Shown: positions 18,289 through 31,513, counted from the stretch's first letter. The stretch is 64,000 nt of DNA from Pelagibacterales bacterium SAG-MED15 (GCA_014654065.1 JACWDM010000002.1:124001-188000), one strand, 5' to 3'. Notes: generated by a model from the sequence alone, not told the origin. Translations and numbers: made by a program.

Positions 18289-20055
18289 ATGACAACTTAT
18301 ACAGCTCCTGTTGATGATATGATGTTCCTTTATGAGAAATTAAGGAACGATAAAAGTTACAATGAAATAGATAAATATAAAGATGTAACTCCAGATTTAG
18401 TTAAAAATATTTTAGAAGAAGCAGCAAAAATTAATGAGAATATAATTTTACCACTTGCAAAATCTGGAGATGAAAATCCAACTGTTCTTGAAAATGGAAT
18501 AGTTAGAACTCCTCCTGGGTATAAAGAGGCTTACAAAAAGTATATAGAAGATGGATGGACCTCATTATCGTGTGACCCAAAGTATGGTGGTCAAGGAATG
18601 CCAAAAACAGTCAGTGCATTTTTTGATGAGATGTTATCAGCAGCATCTTTGTCATTTAAACTTTACTCTGAGTTAAGTATTGGTGCATACAATTGTATTA
18701 ATCATCACGCTACAGAAGAAATAAAAAATAAATATTTACCAAAAATGGTTGAAGGTAAATGGAGTGGTACCATGTGTTTGACAGAGCCAGTATGCGGTAC
18801 TGATTTGGGCTTACTTAAAACGAAGGCTACTGAACAAGATGATGGAACTTTTAAATTAAATGGACAAAAAATATTTATCACATCAGGTGATCACGATCTT
18901 ACAGAGAATATAATTCATTTAGTTATTGCTAGAGCAGCAGACTCTCCAAGTGGAACAAAAGGTATAAGTCTTTTCTTGGTGCCAAAATTTATAGTGAAAG
19001 ATGATGGTAGCGTCGGTCCAAGAAATGGAGTTTCGACGGGATCTATTGAAAGTAAGATGGGAATTAAAGGATCGGCAACTTGTGTATTGAATTTTGACAA
19101 TGCAGTTGGCTATATGATTGGACCAAAAAATAAAGGATTAAATTCTATGTTTACCATGATGAACCTTGAAAGAATTGTTGTTGGAATCCAAGGATTAGGT
19201 ATTTCTGAGATCGCTTATCAAAACTCTGTTAATTATGCAAAGGAGCGTAAACAGGGCAAGGCACACAATGGAAAAAGTCAAAATGGTGGAGCTGACTTGA
19301 TCATTGAACATGCAGACATCAGAAAGTCACTTTTAAATATGAAATCTATTATTGAGGGAGAAAGAGCTTTATGTTTTTGGCTTTCACAACAGACTGAGGT
19401 TAGTCTTTATCATTCAGATGAGAAAGTTAAAAAGGAAGCTTCGGAACTTGTTTCGTTAATGACACCTGTAGTTAAGTCTATGTTCACTGATTTGGGTATG
19501 GAAATAACCAGTGAAGCCATGCAAATTCATGGGGGTTATGGATACACAAAAGACCAAGGTATCGAACAATTATATAGAGACAACAGAATAACTCCAATTT
19601 ATGAGGGTACAAACTCTGTGCAAGCTATAGATTTAGTTTTTAGAAAATTAGTAAATAAAGAAAGTGATATTATTAATAGATATATTGATAGTCTTAAAAA
19701 AGATCTGTCTAGCTCTAACCCACAGTTAAAAAGTTTTAATGAAAAATTAGATAATGGAATTAAAATTCTTATAAAATTTACTGATTGGATAAAAAATAAA
19801 ATGCAAAAATCAAAAGATGACGTAAGTGCTGCATGTAACGATTACTTAAAAGTTCTTGGATATGTTGCTGTTGCTCACTCCTGGATCAAAGTTTTAGAGG
19901 TAAGTTTCGAAAATTATGACACAAACAAAGAATTTTATGAGGATAAAATTAATACTGCAAAATTTTACTTTGAGAGAGTTCTGCCAAGGATTGAGAGTCA
20001 TTATATAACAGCAGTAAGCGGTAGTGACTATATTATGAAACACAAGTTTAATTAA
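18289..20055 (+). CDS. dmdC: Methylmercaptopropionyl-CoA dehydrogenase DmdC (acyl-CoA dehydrogenase family)
   Basis: A 588-residue acyl-CoA dehydrogenase, about 200 residues longer than classical members because of an extra C-terminal domain, which is typical of the DmdC subgroup. Visible features are the flavin/substrate loop MCLTEPVCGTDLG near residue 165, the QIHGGYGYTKD segment and the catalytic glutamate in IYEGTNSVQA near 440. DmdC oxidises methylmercaptopropionyl-CoA to methylthioacryloyl-CoA in DMSP breakdown. The function is inferred mainly from dmdB and dmdA just downstream; on sequence alone another long-chain-type dehydrogenase is possible. It overlaps dmdB by one base. Confidence 0.87.
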   Translation: MTTYTAPVDDMMFLYEKLRNDKSYNEIDKYKDVTPDLVKNILEEAAKINENIILPLAKSGDENPTVLENGIVRTPPGYKEAYKKYIEDGWTSLSCDPKYGGQGMPKTVSAFFDEMLSAASLSFKLYSELSIGAYNCINHHATEEIKNKYLPKMVEGKWSGTMCLTEPVCGTDLGLLKTKATEQDDGTFKLNGQKIFITSGDHDLTENIIHLVIARAADSPSGTKGISLFLVPKFIVKDDGSVGPRNGVSTGSIESKMGIKGSATCVLNFDNAVGYMIGPKNKGLNSMFTMMNLERIVVGIQGLGISEIAYQNSVNYAKERKQGKAHNGKSQNGGADLIIEHADIRKSLLNMKSIIEGERALCFWLSQQTEVSLYHSDEKVKKEASELVSLMTPVVKSMFTDLGMEITSEAMQIHGGYGYTKDQGIEQLYRDNRITPIYEGTNSVQAIDLVFRKLVNKESDIINRYIDSLKKDLSSSNPQLKSFNEKLDNGIKILIKFTDWIKNKMQKSKDDVSAACNDYLKVLGYVAVAHSWIKVLEVSFENYDTNKEFYEDKINTAKFYFERVLPRIESHYITAVSGSDYIMKHKFN

Positions 20056-21683
20056 TGAATAAATACGATCAAAATTTAGATAAAAACAACGCTAACTTTG
20101 TGCCCCTAACTCCTTTGAGTTTTTTGGAAAGAGCGAAAGATATTTATCCTAATTATGAAGCACTTATTTATGAGGATAGAAAATATACTTGGTTAGAGAT
20201 TTATAAGAGATGCATTAGGTTTGCCAGTGCTTTGGAAAAGATTGGTATTGCTGAGGGAGATACAGTTTCAGTAATGGCTTTTAATACTCCCGAGATATTT
20301 GAGGCACATTATTCAGTGCCAATGACAGGAGCAGTCTTAAATACAATTAATTCAAGGTTAGATGCTAGAACTGTGGCTTATATAATTGACCATAGTGAAG
20401 CCAAAGTACTTATTGTTGATAGACAACTTCATTCAGTTATTGAAAAAGCGTTAACACAAACTAAAACAAAACCAATTATTATAGATATTCAAGATGATCA
20501 TGCAGACCAGTCTTTGTTAAAAAAAATTGGAGATAAAGAGTATGAAGAATTTTTAAAAACTGGAGAAGAAAATTATATTTGGAAAAAACCAAAGGATGAA
20601 TGGCAGGCAATTTCTCTAAGCTATACATCAGGAACTACAGGAAATCCTAAAGGTGTTGTGTATCATCATAGAGGAGCATATCTAATGTCTACTGGAAGTG
20701 CTGTTGCCTGGAATATGCCAAATAGATTAAATTTTTTAACAATTGTTCCAATGTTTCATTGCAATGGATGGTGTTATCCATGGACAGTTCCAATGCTCAA
20801 TGGAAGAACAATATGTATGAGAGCTATAGATATAAAAAAGATATTTGAGTTAATAGAAAAGTATGAGGTTACTCACTTTGGTGGAGCACCAATAGTATTA
20901 AATATGATAACTGGTGCTGCTGAGTCAGATAGAAAAAAATTAAAGCATAAAGTTTATGTTCTGACAGCAGGCGCGCCCCCTCCAAGTATAATTTTTAAAA
21001 AAATGGAAGCTTTAGGTTTTGAGGTAATGCATGTGTATGGATTGACAGAAACTTATGGTCATATTTTGCAGTGTGCTTGGAATGAAGAATGGAATTCTTA
21101 TCAAGATGATAAAAAAAATGAAATTAAAGCAAGACAAGGGGTAAGATATCCAAATACCGAGGATACTAAGGTTATGGATCCAGAAACGATGAAACCTGTT
21201 CCTAGCGATGGAGAAACAATTGGAGAAATTATGATTAGAGGTAATATTGTAATGAAGGGGTATTTTAAAGATAAAGAGGCAACAGAAAAAGCAATGTCTC
21301 ATGGATGGTTTCACTCTGGTGATTTAGCTGTTACCCATCCTGATGGGTATATAAAAATTAAAGACCGATCTAAAGATATAATAATATCGGGTGGAGAAAA
21401 TATATCTTCAATTGAGATTGAAAATACTTTAGCAAAACATCCAAGTGTTTCAATAGTAGCTGTTGTTGCAAAACCTGATGAAAAATGGGGTGAAGTACCA
21501 TGTGCATTTATTGAAAAAGTAAAAGATAAAGATGCAAGTGAAGAAGAATTAATTAAATTTTGTAAAGAGACCTTAGCTGGTTTTAAAGTTCCAAAGAAAA
21601 TTGAATTTTGTGAATTGCCAAAGACATCAACTGGAAAAATTCAAAAATTTGAATTAAGAAAAAAAGCTGAGGGGCTAAACTGA
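20055..21683 (+). CDS. dmdB: Methylmercaptopropionate-CoA ligase DmdB (AMP-forming)
   Basis: A 542-residue member of the acyl-CoA synthetase (ANL) superfamily. The P-loop YTSGTTGNPKGVVY is near residue 192, GLTETYG near 330 and the acyl-transfer lysine region KTSTGKIQK near the C-terminus. DmdB activates methylmercaptopropionate, the product of DmdA, to its CoA ester at the cost of ATP. The placement between dmdC and dmdA supports this role. The start shares a base with the dmdC stop and the stop overlaps the proposed CTG start of the next gene. Confidence 0.88.
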   Translation: MNKYDQNLDKNNANFVPLTPLSFLERAKDIYPNYEALIYEDRKYTWLEIYKRCIRFASALEKIGIAEGDTVSVMAFNTPEIFEAHYSVPMTGAVLNTINSRLDARTVAYIIDHSEAKVLIVDRQLHSVIEKALTQTKTKPIIIDIQDDHADQSLLKKIGDKEYEEFLKTGEENYIWKKPKDEWQAISLSYTSGTTGNPKGVVYHHRGAYLMSTGSAVAWNMPNRLNFLTIVPMFHCNGWCYPWTVPMLNGRTICMRAIDIKKIFELIEKYEVTHFGGAPIVLNMITGAAESDRKKLKHKVYVLTAGAPPPSIIFKKMEALGFEVMHVYGLTETYGHILQCAWNEEWNSYQDDKKNEIKARQGVRYPNTEDTKVMDPETMKPVPSDGETIGEIMIRGNIVMKGYFKDKEATEKAMSHGWFHSGDLAVTHPDGYIKIKDRSKDIIISGGENISSIEIENTLAKHPSVSIVAVVAKPDEKWGEVPCAFIEKVKDKDASEEELIKFCKETLAGFKVPKKIEFCELPKTSTGKIQKFELRKKAEGLN

Positions 21684-22465
21684 ATTTAGACGTAAGCGGG
21701 AAAGACGTATTCGTGTCAACAGGAGGTTTTGACTTCGACAAAGCTAAACCATCTATAATTTTAATGCATGGTAGTGGTCTAACCCATATTGTTTGGTCAT
21801 TGCATGAACAATTTTATGCATCACAAGGTTATAATGTATTATCAGTAGATTTACCTGGGCATGGAAATTCTGAGGGTCCATCACTAAAATCAATTGAGGA
21901 TATTTCAACTTGGGTAAAAAATTTGATGGGAGCTCTAGATATAAAAAAAATAATTATTTTAGGCCATTCACAGGGCTGTCTAGTAGGTATCGATTTTGCT
22001 TCAAGATATCCAGATTTAATAGATGGATTAGTTTTGGTCTCCGGATCCTATAAAATGCCAGTAAATCAAGAATTGATCGATTTAGCCGAGGCCGGAGATG
22101 ATAAAGCAATCCTACTAATGATGAAATGGGGCTACGAAGGATCAAAAGCCTTTATAGGTGGCAATCCTGTTAAAAAGATAATTAATTCTTCAAGAGAGAT
22201 AATAGAAATTTTATCTGTAGACTTAAACGCTTGTAATAACTACAAGACTGGAAAAGAAGCTTTAGAAAAAATTAATTGTCCGACTTTATGTATATTTGGA
22301 GACTTAGATAAAATGGTTCCTCTTAAAGTAGGAAATAAAATGTCTGAATTAATAAAGAATTCAGAGACCAAAGTTATTAATAACTGCGGCCATATGATAA
22401 TTTTTGAGAAAGCTTTTGAGATGAGAAATATTGTAAAAGAATTTATATTGAAAATAAAAAAATGA
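21680..22465 (+). CDS. Alpha/beta hydrolase in the DMSP operon, proposed CTG start
   Basis: A 250-261 residue alpha/beta-fold hydrolase. The oxyanion loop MHGSG, nucleophile elbow GHSQGC, acid in GDLDKMVP and catalytic histidine in NCGHMIIFE are all present. The usual first strand of this family ([10 protein letters not shown]) begins before the first conventional start, the GTG at 21713. A CTG at 21680 overlaps the dmdB stop as CTGA and has a GAGGGG ribosome site (21669-21674) 5 bases upstream, so I set the start there. The end overlaps dmdA by 4 bases (ATGA). Its location suggests a job in DMSP breakdown, for example on a thioester, but no reaction is established from sequence. Confidence 0.8.
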   Translation: MNLDVSGKDVFVSTGGFDFDKAKPSIILMHGSGLTHIVWSLHEQFYASQGYNVLSVDLPGHGNSEGPSLKSIEDISTWVKNLMGALDIKKIIILGHSQGCLVGIDFASRYPDLIDGLVLVSGSYKMPVNQELIDLAEAGDDKAILLMMKWGYEGSKAFIGGNPVKKIINSSREIIEILSVDLNACNNYKTGKEALEKINCPTLCIFGDLDKMVPLKVGNKMSELIKNSETKVINNCGHMIIFEKAFEMRNIVKEFILKIKK

Positions 22466-23571
22466 AAAACTTTCCAATTGTAAAATCTAGAAGATTAAGA
22501 AGTACACCTTACACGGACAGAATAGAGTCTCAAGGTGTGAGTAGTTATACCGTATATAACCATATGTTATTACCATCATCATTTAAGTCTATAGAATTTG
22601 ATTATCATCATTTAAAAGAGTTTGTTCAGGTATGGGATGTAGCGGCCGAAAGACAAGTTGAGATTACAGGAAAAGACTCTGCAGAGCTAGTTCAGTTAAT
22701 GACATGCAGGGATTTATCAAAATCTAAAGTTGGAAAATGTTATTATGCACCACTAGTTGATCATCAAGGTCTTTTAGTTAACGATCCAATTATAAATAAG
22801 TTAGCTGAGGATAAATGGTGGCTCTCAATCGCCGACTCAGATGTAATTTTTTTTGCGAAAGGTATAGCAGCTGGAAAAAAACTTGATGTTGAAATAAATG
22901 AGCCTAATGTAAATATTTTAGCAGTTCAAGGACCATTGGCAGATAATTTAATGATAAAATTATTTGGTGAAAAAATAAAAGAGTTAAAATTTTTCAATTT
23001 TAATTATTTTGATTTTAAAGGGTATAAATATTTTATTGCTAGATCAGGCTGGTCAAAACAAGGAGGTTTTGAGGTTTATGTTGATGATGATAAGGCTGGA
23101 CAGGATCTTTATGATTATCTCTTTGAGGCAGGAGAAGAATTTAATGTTAGACCTGGGTGTCCAAATTTAATTGAAAGAATTGAGTCAGCATTGTTATCAT
23201 ATGGGAATGATTTTGATAACAGAGACAATCCTTTCGAGGCAAATTTTGGTAAGTTTATACATTTAGATACTGAAGTTAATTTTTTAGGGAAAGAGAAATT
23301 AAAAAAAATAAGGGAAGATGGAATTAAAAAAAAGCTAATGGGTGTTAAAATAGATCATGATAGCATCGATATGTATTGTGAAAAGACATTATTTGACGAT
23401 AAAAACGAAGTTGCGGGTTTCGTTAGATCGGCAGCTTATTCTCCTACTTTTAAAAAGGTTATTGGAATTGCAATGATTAATAAACCTTATTGGGATAGCA
23501 AAGATCAATTTAAAATAGAAATTGATGAAAAAATATTTGTAGGAACAATTTGCGATTTACCCTTCATTTAG
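22462..23571 (+). CDS. dmdA: Dimethylsulfoniopropionate demethylase DmdA
   Basis: A 369-residue protein of the GcvT/aminomethyltransferase fold. It moves a methyl group from DMSP to tetrahydrofolate, giving methylmercaptopropionate, the first step of the demethylation pathway. Segments I recognise from the Pelagibacter enzyme include the start [59 protein letters not shown] and the ending CDLPFI, and the length is the same. A glycine-cleavage T protein is rejected because these DmdA-specific segments run through the whole chain and no gcvH or gcvP is near. It is translationally coupled to the upstream hydrolase. Confidence 0.96.
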   Translation: MKNFPIVKSRRLRSTPYTDRIESQGVSSYTVYNHMLLPSSFKSIEFDYHHLKEFVQVWDVAAERQVEITGKDSAELVQLMTCRDLSKSKVGKCYYAPLVDHQGLLVNDPIINKLAEDKWWLSIADSDVIFFAKGIAAGKKLDVEINEPNVNILAVQGPLADNLMIKLFGEKIKELKFFNFNYFDFKGYKYFIARSGWSKQGGFEVYVDDDKAGQDLYDYLFEAGEEFNVRPGCPNLIERIESALLSYGNDFDNRDNPFEANFGKFIHLDTEVNFLGKEKLKKIREDGIKKKLMGVKIDHDSIDMYCEKTLFDDKNEVAGFVRSAAYSPTFKKVIGIAMINKPYWDSKDQFKIEIDEKIFVGTICDLPFI

Positions 23572-23591
23572 TATAAAAATAATACACAGTC

Positions 23592-24587
23592 ATGAATATA
23601 GCAATTGTAGGAGCAACAGGAAACGTAGGTCGTAAAATAATTGAAGTTCTGGAACAAAAACAATTTCCAGTTAAAAATTTATATTTACTTGCATCTAAAA
23701 AAAGTTCAGGCACAGAATTAATGTTTAATAAAAAAAAAATTAAAGTTGAAAATTTAGAGGATTTTGATTTTTCAAAAGCTGAAATTACTTTTTTTTCTGC
23801 TGGTAAAAATATTTCAAAAAATTATGCTCCTTTAGCTGCGAAGCACTCGGTTGTAATAGATAATTCAAGTTTTTTTAGAATGGATCCAGAGGTGCCACTA
23901 ATTGTTCCGCAAGTAAATAAACAGAATTTATTTAAATTACAAAAGAATATTATAGCAAACCCTAACTGTTCAACAGCACAAATGGTGATAGTTTTAAAAC
24001 CATTACATGATTTATTTGAAATCAAAAGGGTTGTTGTATCTACTTATCAATCTGTATCTGGAGCAGGCAAAGCACAAGTGGACGAACTTATTGAACAAAC
24101 CAAGGCTGTTTTAGAAAGAAAAGAATTTTCATTAAAAAATTTTACAAAACAAATTGCATTTAATGCAATACCACACATTGATGAATTTTCTGATGATGGC
24201 TACACTAAAGAAGAAATTAAAATGATTAACGAAACTAAAAAAATTTTAGATGACAAAATAAAGGTTACCGCGACATGCGTTAGGGTCCCTGTACAAGTAT
24301 CGCATGCAGAATCTTTAAATATAGAATTTAGTAAAAAAGTAACACCATCAGAAGTTAAAAAAGTATTAGAAGTTGCGGAGGGATGCAAGGTAATAGATGA
24401 GACTATTGATGGAGGTTATGCAACACCAATAGACGCTGAAGGAAAAAATGAAACATTTATTTCTCGTATCCGAGAAGATAAATCAAATAAAAATTCTATA
24501 AATCTTTGGATTGTGTCGGATAATTTGTTAAGGGGTGCTGCATTAAATGCTGTTGAAATAGCTGAAACTTATTATAATAAAAATTGA
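23592..24587 (+). CDS. asd: Aspartate-semialdehyde dehydrogenase
   Basis: A 331-residue NADPH-dependent enzyme that reduces aspartyl phosphate to the semialdehyde, the branch point to lysine/diaminopimelate, threonine and methionine. It has the nucleotide motif GATGNVG (7-13) and catalytic Cys126 in ANPNCSTAQ. It follows dmdA by 20 bases. Its product feeds homoserine, the substrate of metX found elsewhere in this window. The stop overlaps the sdhC start by one base. Confidence 0.96.
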   Translation: MNIAIVGATGNVGRKIIEVLEQKQFPVKNLYLLASKKSSGTELMFNKKKIKVENLEDFDFSKAEITFFSAGKNISKNYAPLAAKHSVVIDNSSFFRMDPEVPLIVPQVNKQNLFKLQKNIIANPNCSTAQMVIVLKPLHDLFEIKRVVVSTYQSVSGAGKAQVDELIEQTKAVLERKEFSLKNFTKQIAFNAIPHIDEFSDDGYTKEEIKMINETKKILDDKIKVTATCVRVPVQVSHAESLNIEFSKKVTPSEVKKVLEVAEGCKVIDETIDGGYATPIDAEGKNETFISRIREDKSNKNSINLWIVSDNLLRGAALNAVEIAETYYNKN

Positions 24588-24961
24588 TGAAAAATAATAA
24601 TCCTATATCACCACATATACAAATTTATAATTGGCACATTTCTTCACTAGTTTCTATTTCTCATAGAATATCTGGGGTAATTAATTTTCTTTTTTTTATA
24701 TTTTTAAGTGGGTGGATATTACTTTCAATTTTACTAGGCCAGTCTTATGAAATATTTTATACTTTTTATAATACGATCTTTGGAAAATTTTTTTTAATTA
24801 GTATTATCTGGTCGTTTTCTTTTCAGATTTTAAGCGAGATAAGACATTTATTTTGGGACTTTGGTTATGGTTTCGATCTAAAAATTTCAAATATCTCAGG
24901 CTTATTTGTGATCTTTGGATCATTTATTTTAACAATTTTTATTTTTTTAGTTGGAAGGTAA
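24587..24961 (+). CDS. sdhC: Succinate dehydrogenase cytochrome b556 subunit
   Basis: A 124-residue membrane anchor of complex II with three hydrophobic helices. SISHRISGV near residue 25 is the family signature for the quinone site, and the His in EIRHLFWDFG near 85 is the expected heme ligand. I choose the ATG at 24587, which overlaps the asd stop as TGATG; an in-frame TTG directly before it would add one residue. Function: with SdhD it anchors SdhAB and passes electrons to ubiquinone. Confidence 0.92.
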   Translation: MKNNNPISPHIQIYNWHISSLVSISHRISGVINFLFFIFLSGWILLSILLGQSYEIFYTFYNTIFGKFFLISIIWSFSFQILSEIRHLFWDFGYGFDLKISNISGLFVIFGSFILTIFIFLVGR

Positions 24962-24969
24962 ATAATTCA

Positions 24970-25299
24970 ATGATCAACGCTACAAAAAAATGGATATTTT
25001 TAAAAATAAGCTCAATTATTTTAATACCTCTTATGATGTGGTTTATTATAAATTTTGTGTCTATTTATGACCAAAGTCAAACAGAAGTTTTAGCTTTTTT
25101 TAATAATCAACCAGCTAAATTTTTACTTTCTTTATTCCTAATTACGGCCTTTTTTCACTCAGCTCTTACAATTAGTGAGATTTTCGAGGATTATATACAT
25201 GTAGAAAAAATAAAAATTGTCGCAAACAAATTATTATATTTTCTTGCTATAATTATTCCTTTAATAACTATAACTGTTTTACTAAAATTTAACTTATGA
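24970..25299 (+). CDS. sdhD: Succinate dehydrogenase membrane anchor subunit
   Basis: A 109-residue protein with three hydrophobic segments. The segment [16 protein letters not shown] around residues 65-80 matches the SdhD heme/quinone helix with its His and Asp-Tyr pair. I choose the ATG at 24970, 8 bases after sdhC; a longer reading from 24853 would lie inside sdhC and has a soluble, Trp-rich lead with no SdhD likeness. The end overlaps the sdhA ATG by 4 bases. Confidence 0.9.
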   Translation: MINATKKWIFLKISSIILIPLMMWFIINFVSIYDQSQTEVLAFFNNQPAKFLLSLFLITAFFHSALTISEIFEDYIHVEKIKIVANKLLYFLAIIIPLITITVLLKFNL

Positions 25300-27071
25300 G
25301 TTCATATAAAATTATAGATCACGAATACGATGTTGTAGTCTTAGGAGCGGGTGGATCAGGTTTAAGAGCTGCAGTTGGTTTAAGCGAAGCTGGATTGAAA
25401 ACAGCATGTATTTCAAAAGTTTTTCCTACAAGAAGCCATACCTCAGCTGCTCAAGGTGGTATCTCAGCAGCACTAGGTAATATGGGTGAGGATGATTGGC
25501 GTTGGCATATGTATGATACTGTAAAGGGATCAGATTGGCTTGGAGATCAAGATTCTATTGAATATTTATGTAAAGAGGCCCCAAGAGCAGTTTTAGAATT
25601 AGAGAAGTACGGTGTTCCCTTCAGTAGAACTGAAGATGGAAAAATTTATCAAAGACCCTTTGGTGGTATGACTAAAAATTATGGGAATGAAACAGTCCAA
25701 AGAACATGTGCAGCTGCAGACAGAACGGGCCATGCAATACTTCATACTTTATATGGACAAGCGCTAAAACATAATACCGAATTTTTTATTGAGTATTTTG
25801 CTTTAGATTTGCTTATGAAAGATGGTGCTTGCAAAGGTTTAATAGCATGGAACTTAAATGATGGCACAATTCATAGATTTAGATCTCATACTACAATTAT
25901 TGCAACGGGTGGTTATGGTAAGGTTTATTATTCTGCAACATCAGCTCATACTTGTACAGGTGATGGTAATGCTATGGTATTAAGAGCAGGACTACCATTA
26001 CAAGATATGGAGTTTGTACAATTTCATCCAACAGGCATATATGGTCATGGAACTTTAATTTCTGAAGGTGTAAGAGGAGAAGGTGGTTATCTATTGAATT
26101 CCAAAGGTGAAAGGTTTATGGAGAGATACGCACCTAAAGCCAAGGATCTTGCATCAAGAGATGTCGTTAGCAGATCTATTGCAGTAGAAATAAATGAAGG
26201 AAGAGGAGTTGGGAAAGAAAAAGATCATGTTCATTTACATTTAAATCATTTAGATCCAAAAGTAATTGAAGAGAGACTACCCGGAATATCCGAGTCATCA
26301 AGATTGTTTGCAAACGTAGATGTAACAAAGGAACCAATCCCAGTTGTTCCAACAGTTCATTATAATATGGGTGGTATACCAACTAATTACAAAGCTGAAG
26401 TTTTAACAGTAAATGGATCTGAAAAAACAGTTCCAGGACTAATGGCGATAGGAGAAGCTGCATGTGTATCGGTGCATGGAGCTAACAGATTAGGATCTAA
26501 CTCGCTAATAGACTTGGTAGTTTTCGGAAGAGCTGCTGCAAAGAGAGCTGCAGAACTAATAAAGCCAGGAACGCCACATGAAGATATACCAATGTCTGAA
26601 ACTGAAAAATGCTTAGAAAGATTTGACAAACTAAGAAATGGTAACGGTGATAATAATACCGCAGAATTAAGATTAGCAATGCAGAAAACTATGCAATCTA
26701 AATGTGCAGTTTTTAGAACTGAAAAAACTTTAAATGAGGGTGTAGAGGAAATTAGAAAACCTTTCGATGGTATGGACTCTATTGCAGTTAAAGATAAATC
26801 ATTGATATTTAACACAGATTTAGTCGAAACCTTAGAGTTTGATAATTTAATTAGACAAGCAATTACTACTATGGATTCTGCTTATTATAGAAAAGAAAGT
26901 AGAGGTGCTCATGCAAGAGAAGATTATCCCAAAAGAGATGATAATAAATTTATGCAACATACTTTATCTTGGTGTAATGGAAAAGAAACTAAAATTGATT
27001 ATAGACCAGTTCACAAGTCTACACTAACTACCGATGTTCAATATTTTCCACCTCAGGAAAGAGTTTATTAA
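25296..27071 (+). CDS. sdhA: Succinate dehydrogenase flavoprotein subunit
   Basis: A 591-residue flavoprotein that oxidises succinate to fumarate. The FAD motif [10 protein letters not shown] is near residue 17 and His48 in [11 protein letters not shown] should carry the covalent [12 protein letters not shown] and the substrate-site RGEGGYLLN segments follow, and [13 protein letters not shown] is near residue 390. Length and order fit the sdhCDAB operon of alphaproteobacteria. Confidence 0.98.
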   Translation: MSSYKIIDHEYDVVVLGAGGSGLRAAVGLSEAGLKTACISKVFPTRSHTSAAQGGISAALGNMGEDDWRWHMYDTVKGSDWLGDQDSIEYLCKEAPRAVLELEKYGVPFSRTEDGKIYQRPFGGMTKNYGNETVQRTCAAADRTGHAILHTLYGQALKHNTEFFIEYFALDLLMKDGACKGLIAWNLNDGTIHRFRSHTTIIATGGYGKVYYSATSAHTCTGDGNAMVLRAGLPLQDMEFVQFHPTGIYGHGTLISEGVRGEGGYLLNSKGERFMERYAPKAKDLASRDVVSRSIAVEINEGRGVGKEKDHVHLHLNHLDPKVIEERLPGISESSRLFANVDVTKEPIPVVPTVHYNMGGIPTNYKAEVLTVNGSEKTVPGLMAIGEAACVSVHGANRLGSNSLIDLVVFGRAAAKRAAELIKPGTPHEDIPMSETEKCLERFDKLRNGNGDNNTAELRLAMQKTMQSKCAVFRTEKTLNEGVEEIRKPFDGMDSIAVKDKSLIFNTDLVETLEFDNLIRQAITTMDSAYYRKESRGAHAREDYPKRDDNKFMQHTLSWCNGKETKIDYRPVHKSTLTTDVQYFPPQERVY

Positions 27072-27847
27072 TGGTTCAAATTAACTTACCAGAAAACTCT
27101 AAAGTTCAAAAAGGTAAGTATTATAAAGATAAAACAGGATCTAAAAATATTCGTAAAGTAAATGTTTATAGATGGGACCCTTCATCAAGTGAAAAGCCTA
27201 GAATAGATACTTATGAAGTTGATATGGATAATTGTCCATCAAAAGTTTTAGATGTTTTAAATAAAATTAAAAATGAGATTGATCCAAGTATAGCTTATAG
27301 AAGATCTTGTGCTCATGGAGTATGTGGATCGTGTGCTATGAATATGGATGGTAAAAATGGTTTAGCGTGCACAAAGGCACATGCAGAAATAAAAGGTGAT
27401 ATAAACATTTATCCACTTCCACATCTAAAAGTTCTTAAAGATTTAATTGGAGATTTAAGTACACTCTATAAGCAATATGAGTCGGTTCAACCTTGGTTAA
27501 AGACTTCTAAAAAAACAGATAAAGAAAATATACAATCAAAAGAAGATAGATCTAAATTAGATGGTTTATATGAGTGTATAATGTGTGCATGTTGTTCAAC
27601 TGCATGCCCAAGTTATTGGTGGAACGGAGATAAGTATCTAGGTCCTGCTGTTTTGTTGCAAGCATATAGATGGATAATTGATAGCAGAGATGAAGATAGA
27701 AAGGAGAGGTTAAGAAAAGTAGCTGACGAGCTAAAATTATATAGATGTCATACTATTATGAATTGTACTAATGCATGCCCTAAAGGATTAAATCCAGCAA
27801 AAGCAATTGCTGAAATAAAAAAGATGCTAGCTGCATCTAATATTTAA
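27071..27847 (+). CDS. sdhB: Succinate dehydrogenase iron-sulfur subunit
   Basis: A 258-residue electron-transfer subunit. The 2Fe-2S ligands are Cys80, Cys85, Cys88 and Cys100. The second cluster region starts at Cys169 ([12 protein letters not shown]) and the third lies in [14 protein letters not shown] near residue 225, covering the 4Fe-4S and 3Fe-4S clusters. It carries electrons from SdhA to the membrane quinone. The start shares a base with the sdhA stop. Confidence 0.98.
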   Translation: MVQINLPENSKVQKGKYYKDKTGSKNIRKVNVYRWDPSSSEKPRIDTYEVDMDNCPSKVLDVLNKIKNEIDPSIAYRRSCAHGVCGSCAMNMDGKNGLACTKAHAEIKGDINIYPLPHLKVLKDLIGDLSTLYKQYESVQPWLKTSKKTDKENIQSKEDRSKLDGLYECIMCACCSTACPSYWWNGDKYLGPAVLLQAYRWIIDSRDEDRKERLRKVADELKLYRCHTIMNCTNACPKGLNPAKAIAEIKKMLAASNI

Positions 27848-27890
27848 AACAATAGACTATTAATAATTTTTAATCTAAAAGATCATATTC

Positions 27891-30351
<2,461 letters not shown>

Positions 30352-30352
<1 letters not shown>

Positions 30353-31512
30353 TGAATATACACGAACATCAAGCCAAACAATTGTTAAAAAAATATGGAG
30401 CAATTGTCCCAAATGGTGTTTTTGCATTTACAGTTAAAGATCTTTTAGAAAAAGTAAAACTATTAGACAGCAAAAAGCTTGTTTTAAAAGCTCAAATCCA
30501 TGCTGGCGGAAGAGGAAAGGCTGGAGGAATTAAAATAGTAGATAGTATTCATGAATTAGAGAAAGAGGCAAACAGCTTACTAGGAAAAAAATTGATAACT
30601 CATCAAACTGGTCCTTTGGGAAAAGAGGTTAAAAGACTTTATGTTGAAGAACCTTCAAACATTGATAAAGAATTTTACTTATCTTGCCTTGTTGATAGAG
30701 CAAGCTCAAAAATAGCTTTTATTTCAAGTGACCAGGGCGGTATGGATATTGAAGATGTCGCAAAAAATAACCCTGATAAGATAGTAACTACTAAAATAGA
30801 TTTTAGAGAAGATATTTCAGATGAAGATTGTGAAAAAATAATTCAAATATTTAATCTCAAAACAGATCAAAAATTACTCGCCACAAAAGTAGTTAAGTCA
30901 ATTTATAAACTTTTTATAGATTTAGATTCAAGCATGGTTGAGATTAATCCATTAATATTAACAAAAGAAAGTCAGATCATTTGCTTAGATGCAAAAATAA
31001 ATTTTGACGATAACGCGTTATTTAAACATCCAGAAATATCTAAACTTAGAGATTTAAATGAAGAAGACCCTACTGAGATTGAAGCAAGTAAATTTGACTT
31101 ATCTTATATAAAATTAGATGGGAGTATTGGATGTATGGTTAATGGAGCAGGTTTAGCGATGGCAACCATGGATATTATAAAACTTTATGGAGAGGAGCCT
31201 GCTAATTTTTTAGATGTTGGCGGAGGAGCCTCTAAGGAAAAAGTTTCTGAGGCATTGAAAATAATTTTATTAGATAAGAATGTAAAAGGGATATTAATTA
31301 ATATTTTTGGAGGTATAATGAAATGTGATGTGCTTGCTCAAGGAGTTGTTGATGCAGCTAAGCAAATTAATATTAATGTTCCATTAGTTGTTAGATTAGC
31401 GGGGACAAATTTTGAAAAAGGAAAGCAGATACTTGATAACTCAGGTTTAAAAATAATTTCTGCATCAGATTTAACAAGTGCAGCAGAAAAAATTGTTAAC
31501 GAAATAAAATAA
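30352..31512 (+). CDS. sucC: Succinyl-CoA synthetase beta subunit
   Basis: A 386-residue ATP-grasp subunit ([11 protein letters not shown] start, [13 protein letters not shown] near residue 46, [14 protein letters not shown] near 320). With SucD it converts succinyl-CoA to succinate with formation of ATP or GTP. Gene overlap with mdh and a one-base gap before sucD indicate a single transcript. Confidence 0.98.
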
Positions 31513-31513
31513 T

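Noticed and set aside
22462..23571. Glycine cleavage T protein (aminomethyltransferase)
   Set aside because: The fold is shared, but the length, the N- and C-terminal sequences and the neighbours match DmdA, and no other glycine cleavage genes are near.
24853..24969. Longer sdhD starting inside sdhC
   Set aside because: The extra 39 residues are an out-of-frame reading of sdhC; the ATG at 24970 gives a normal SdhD.
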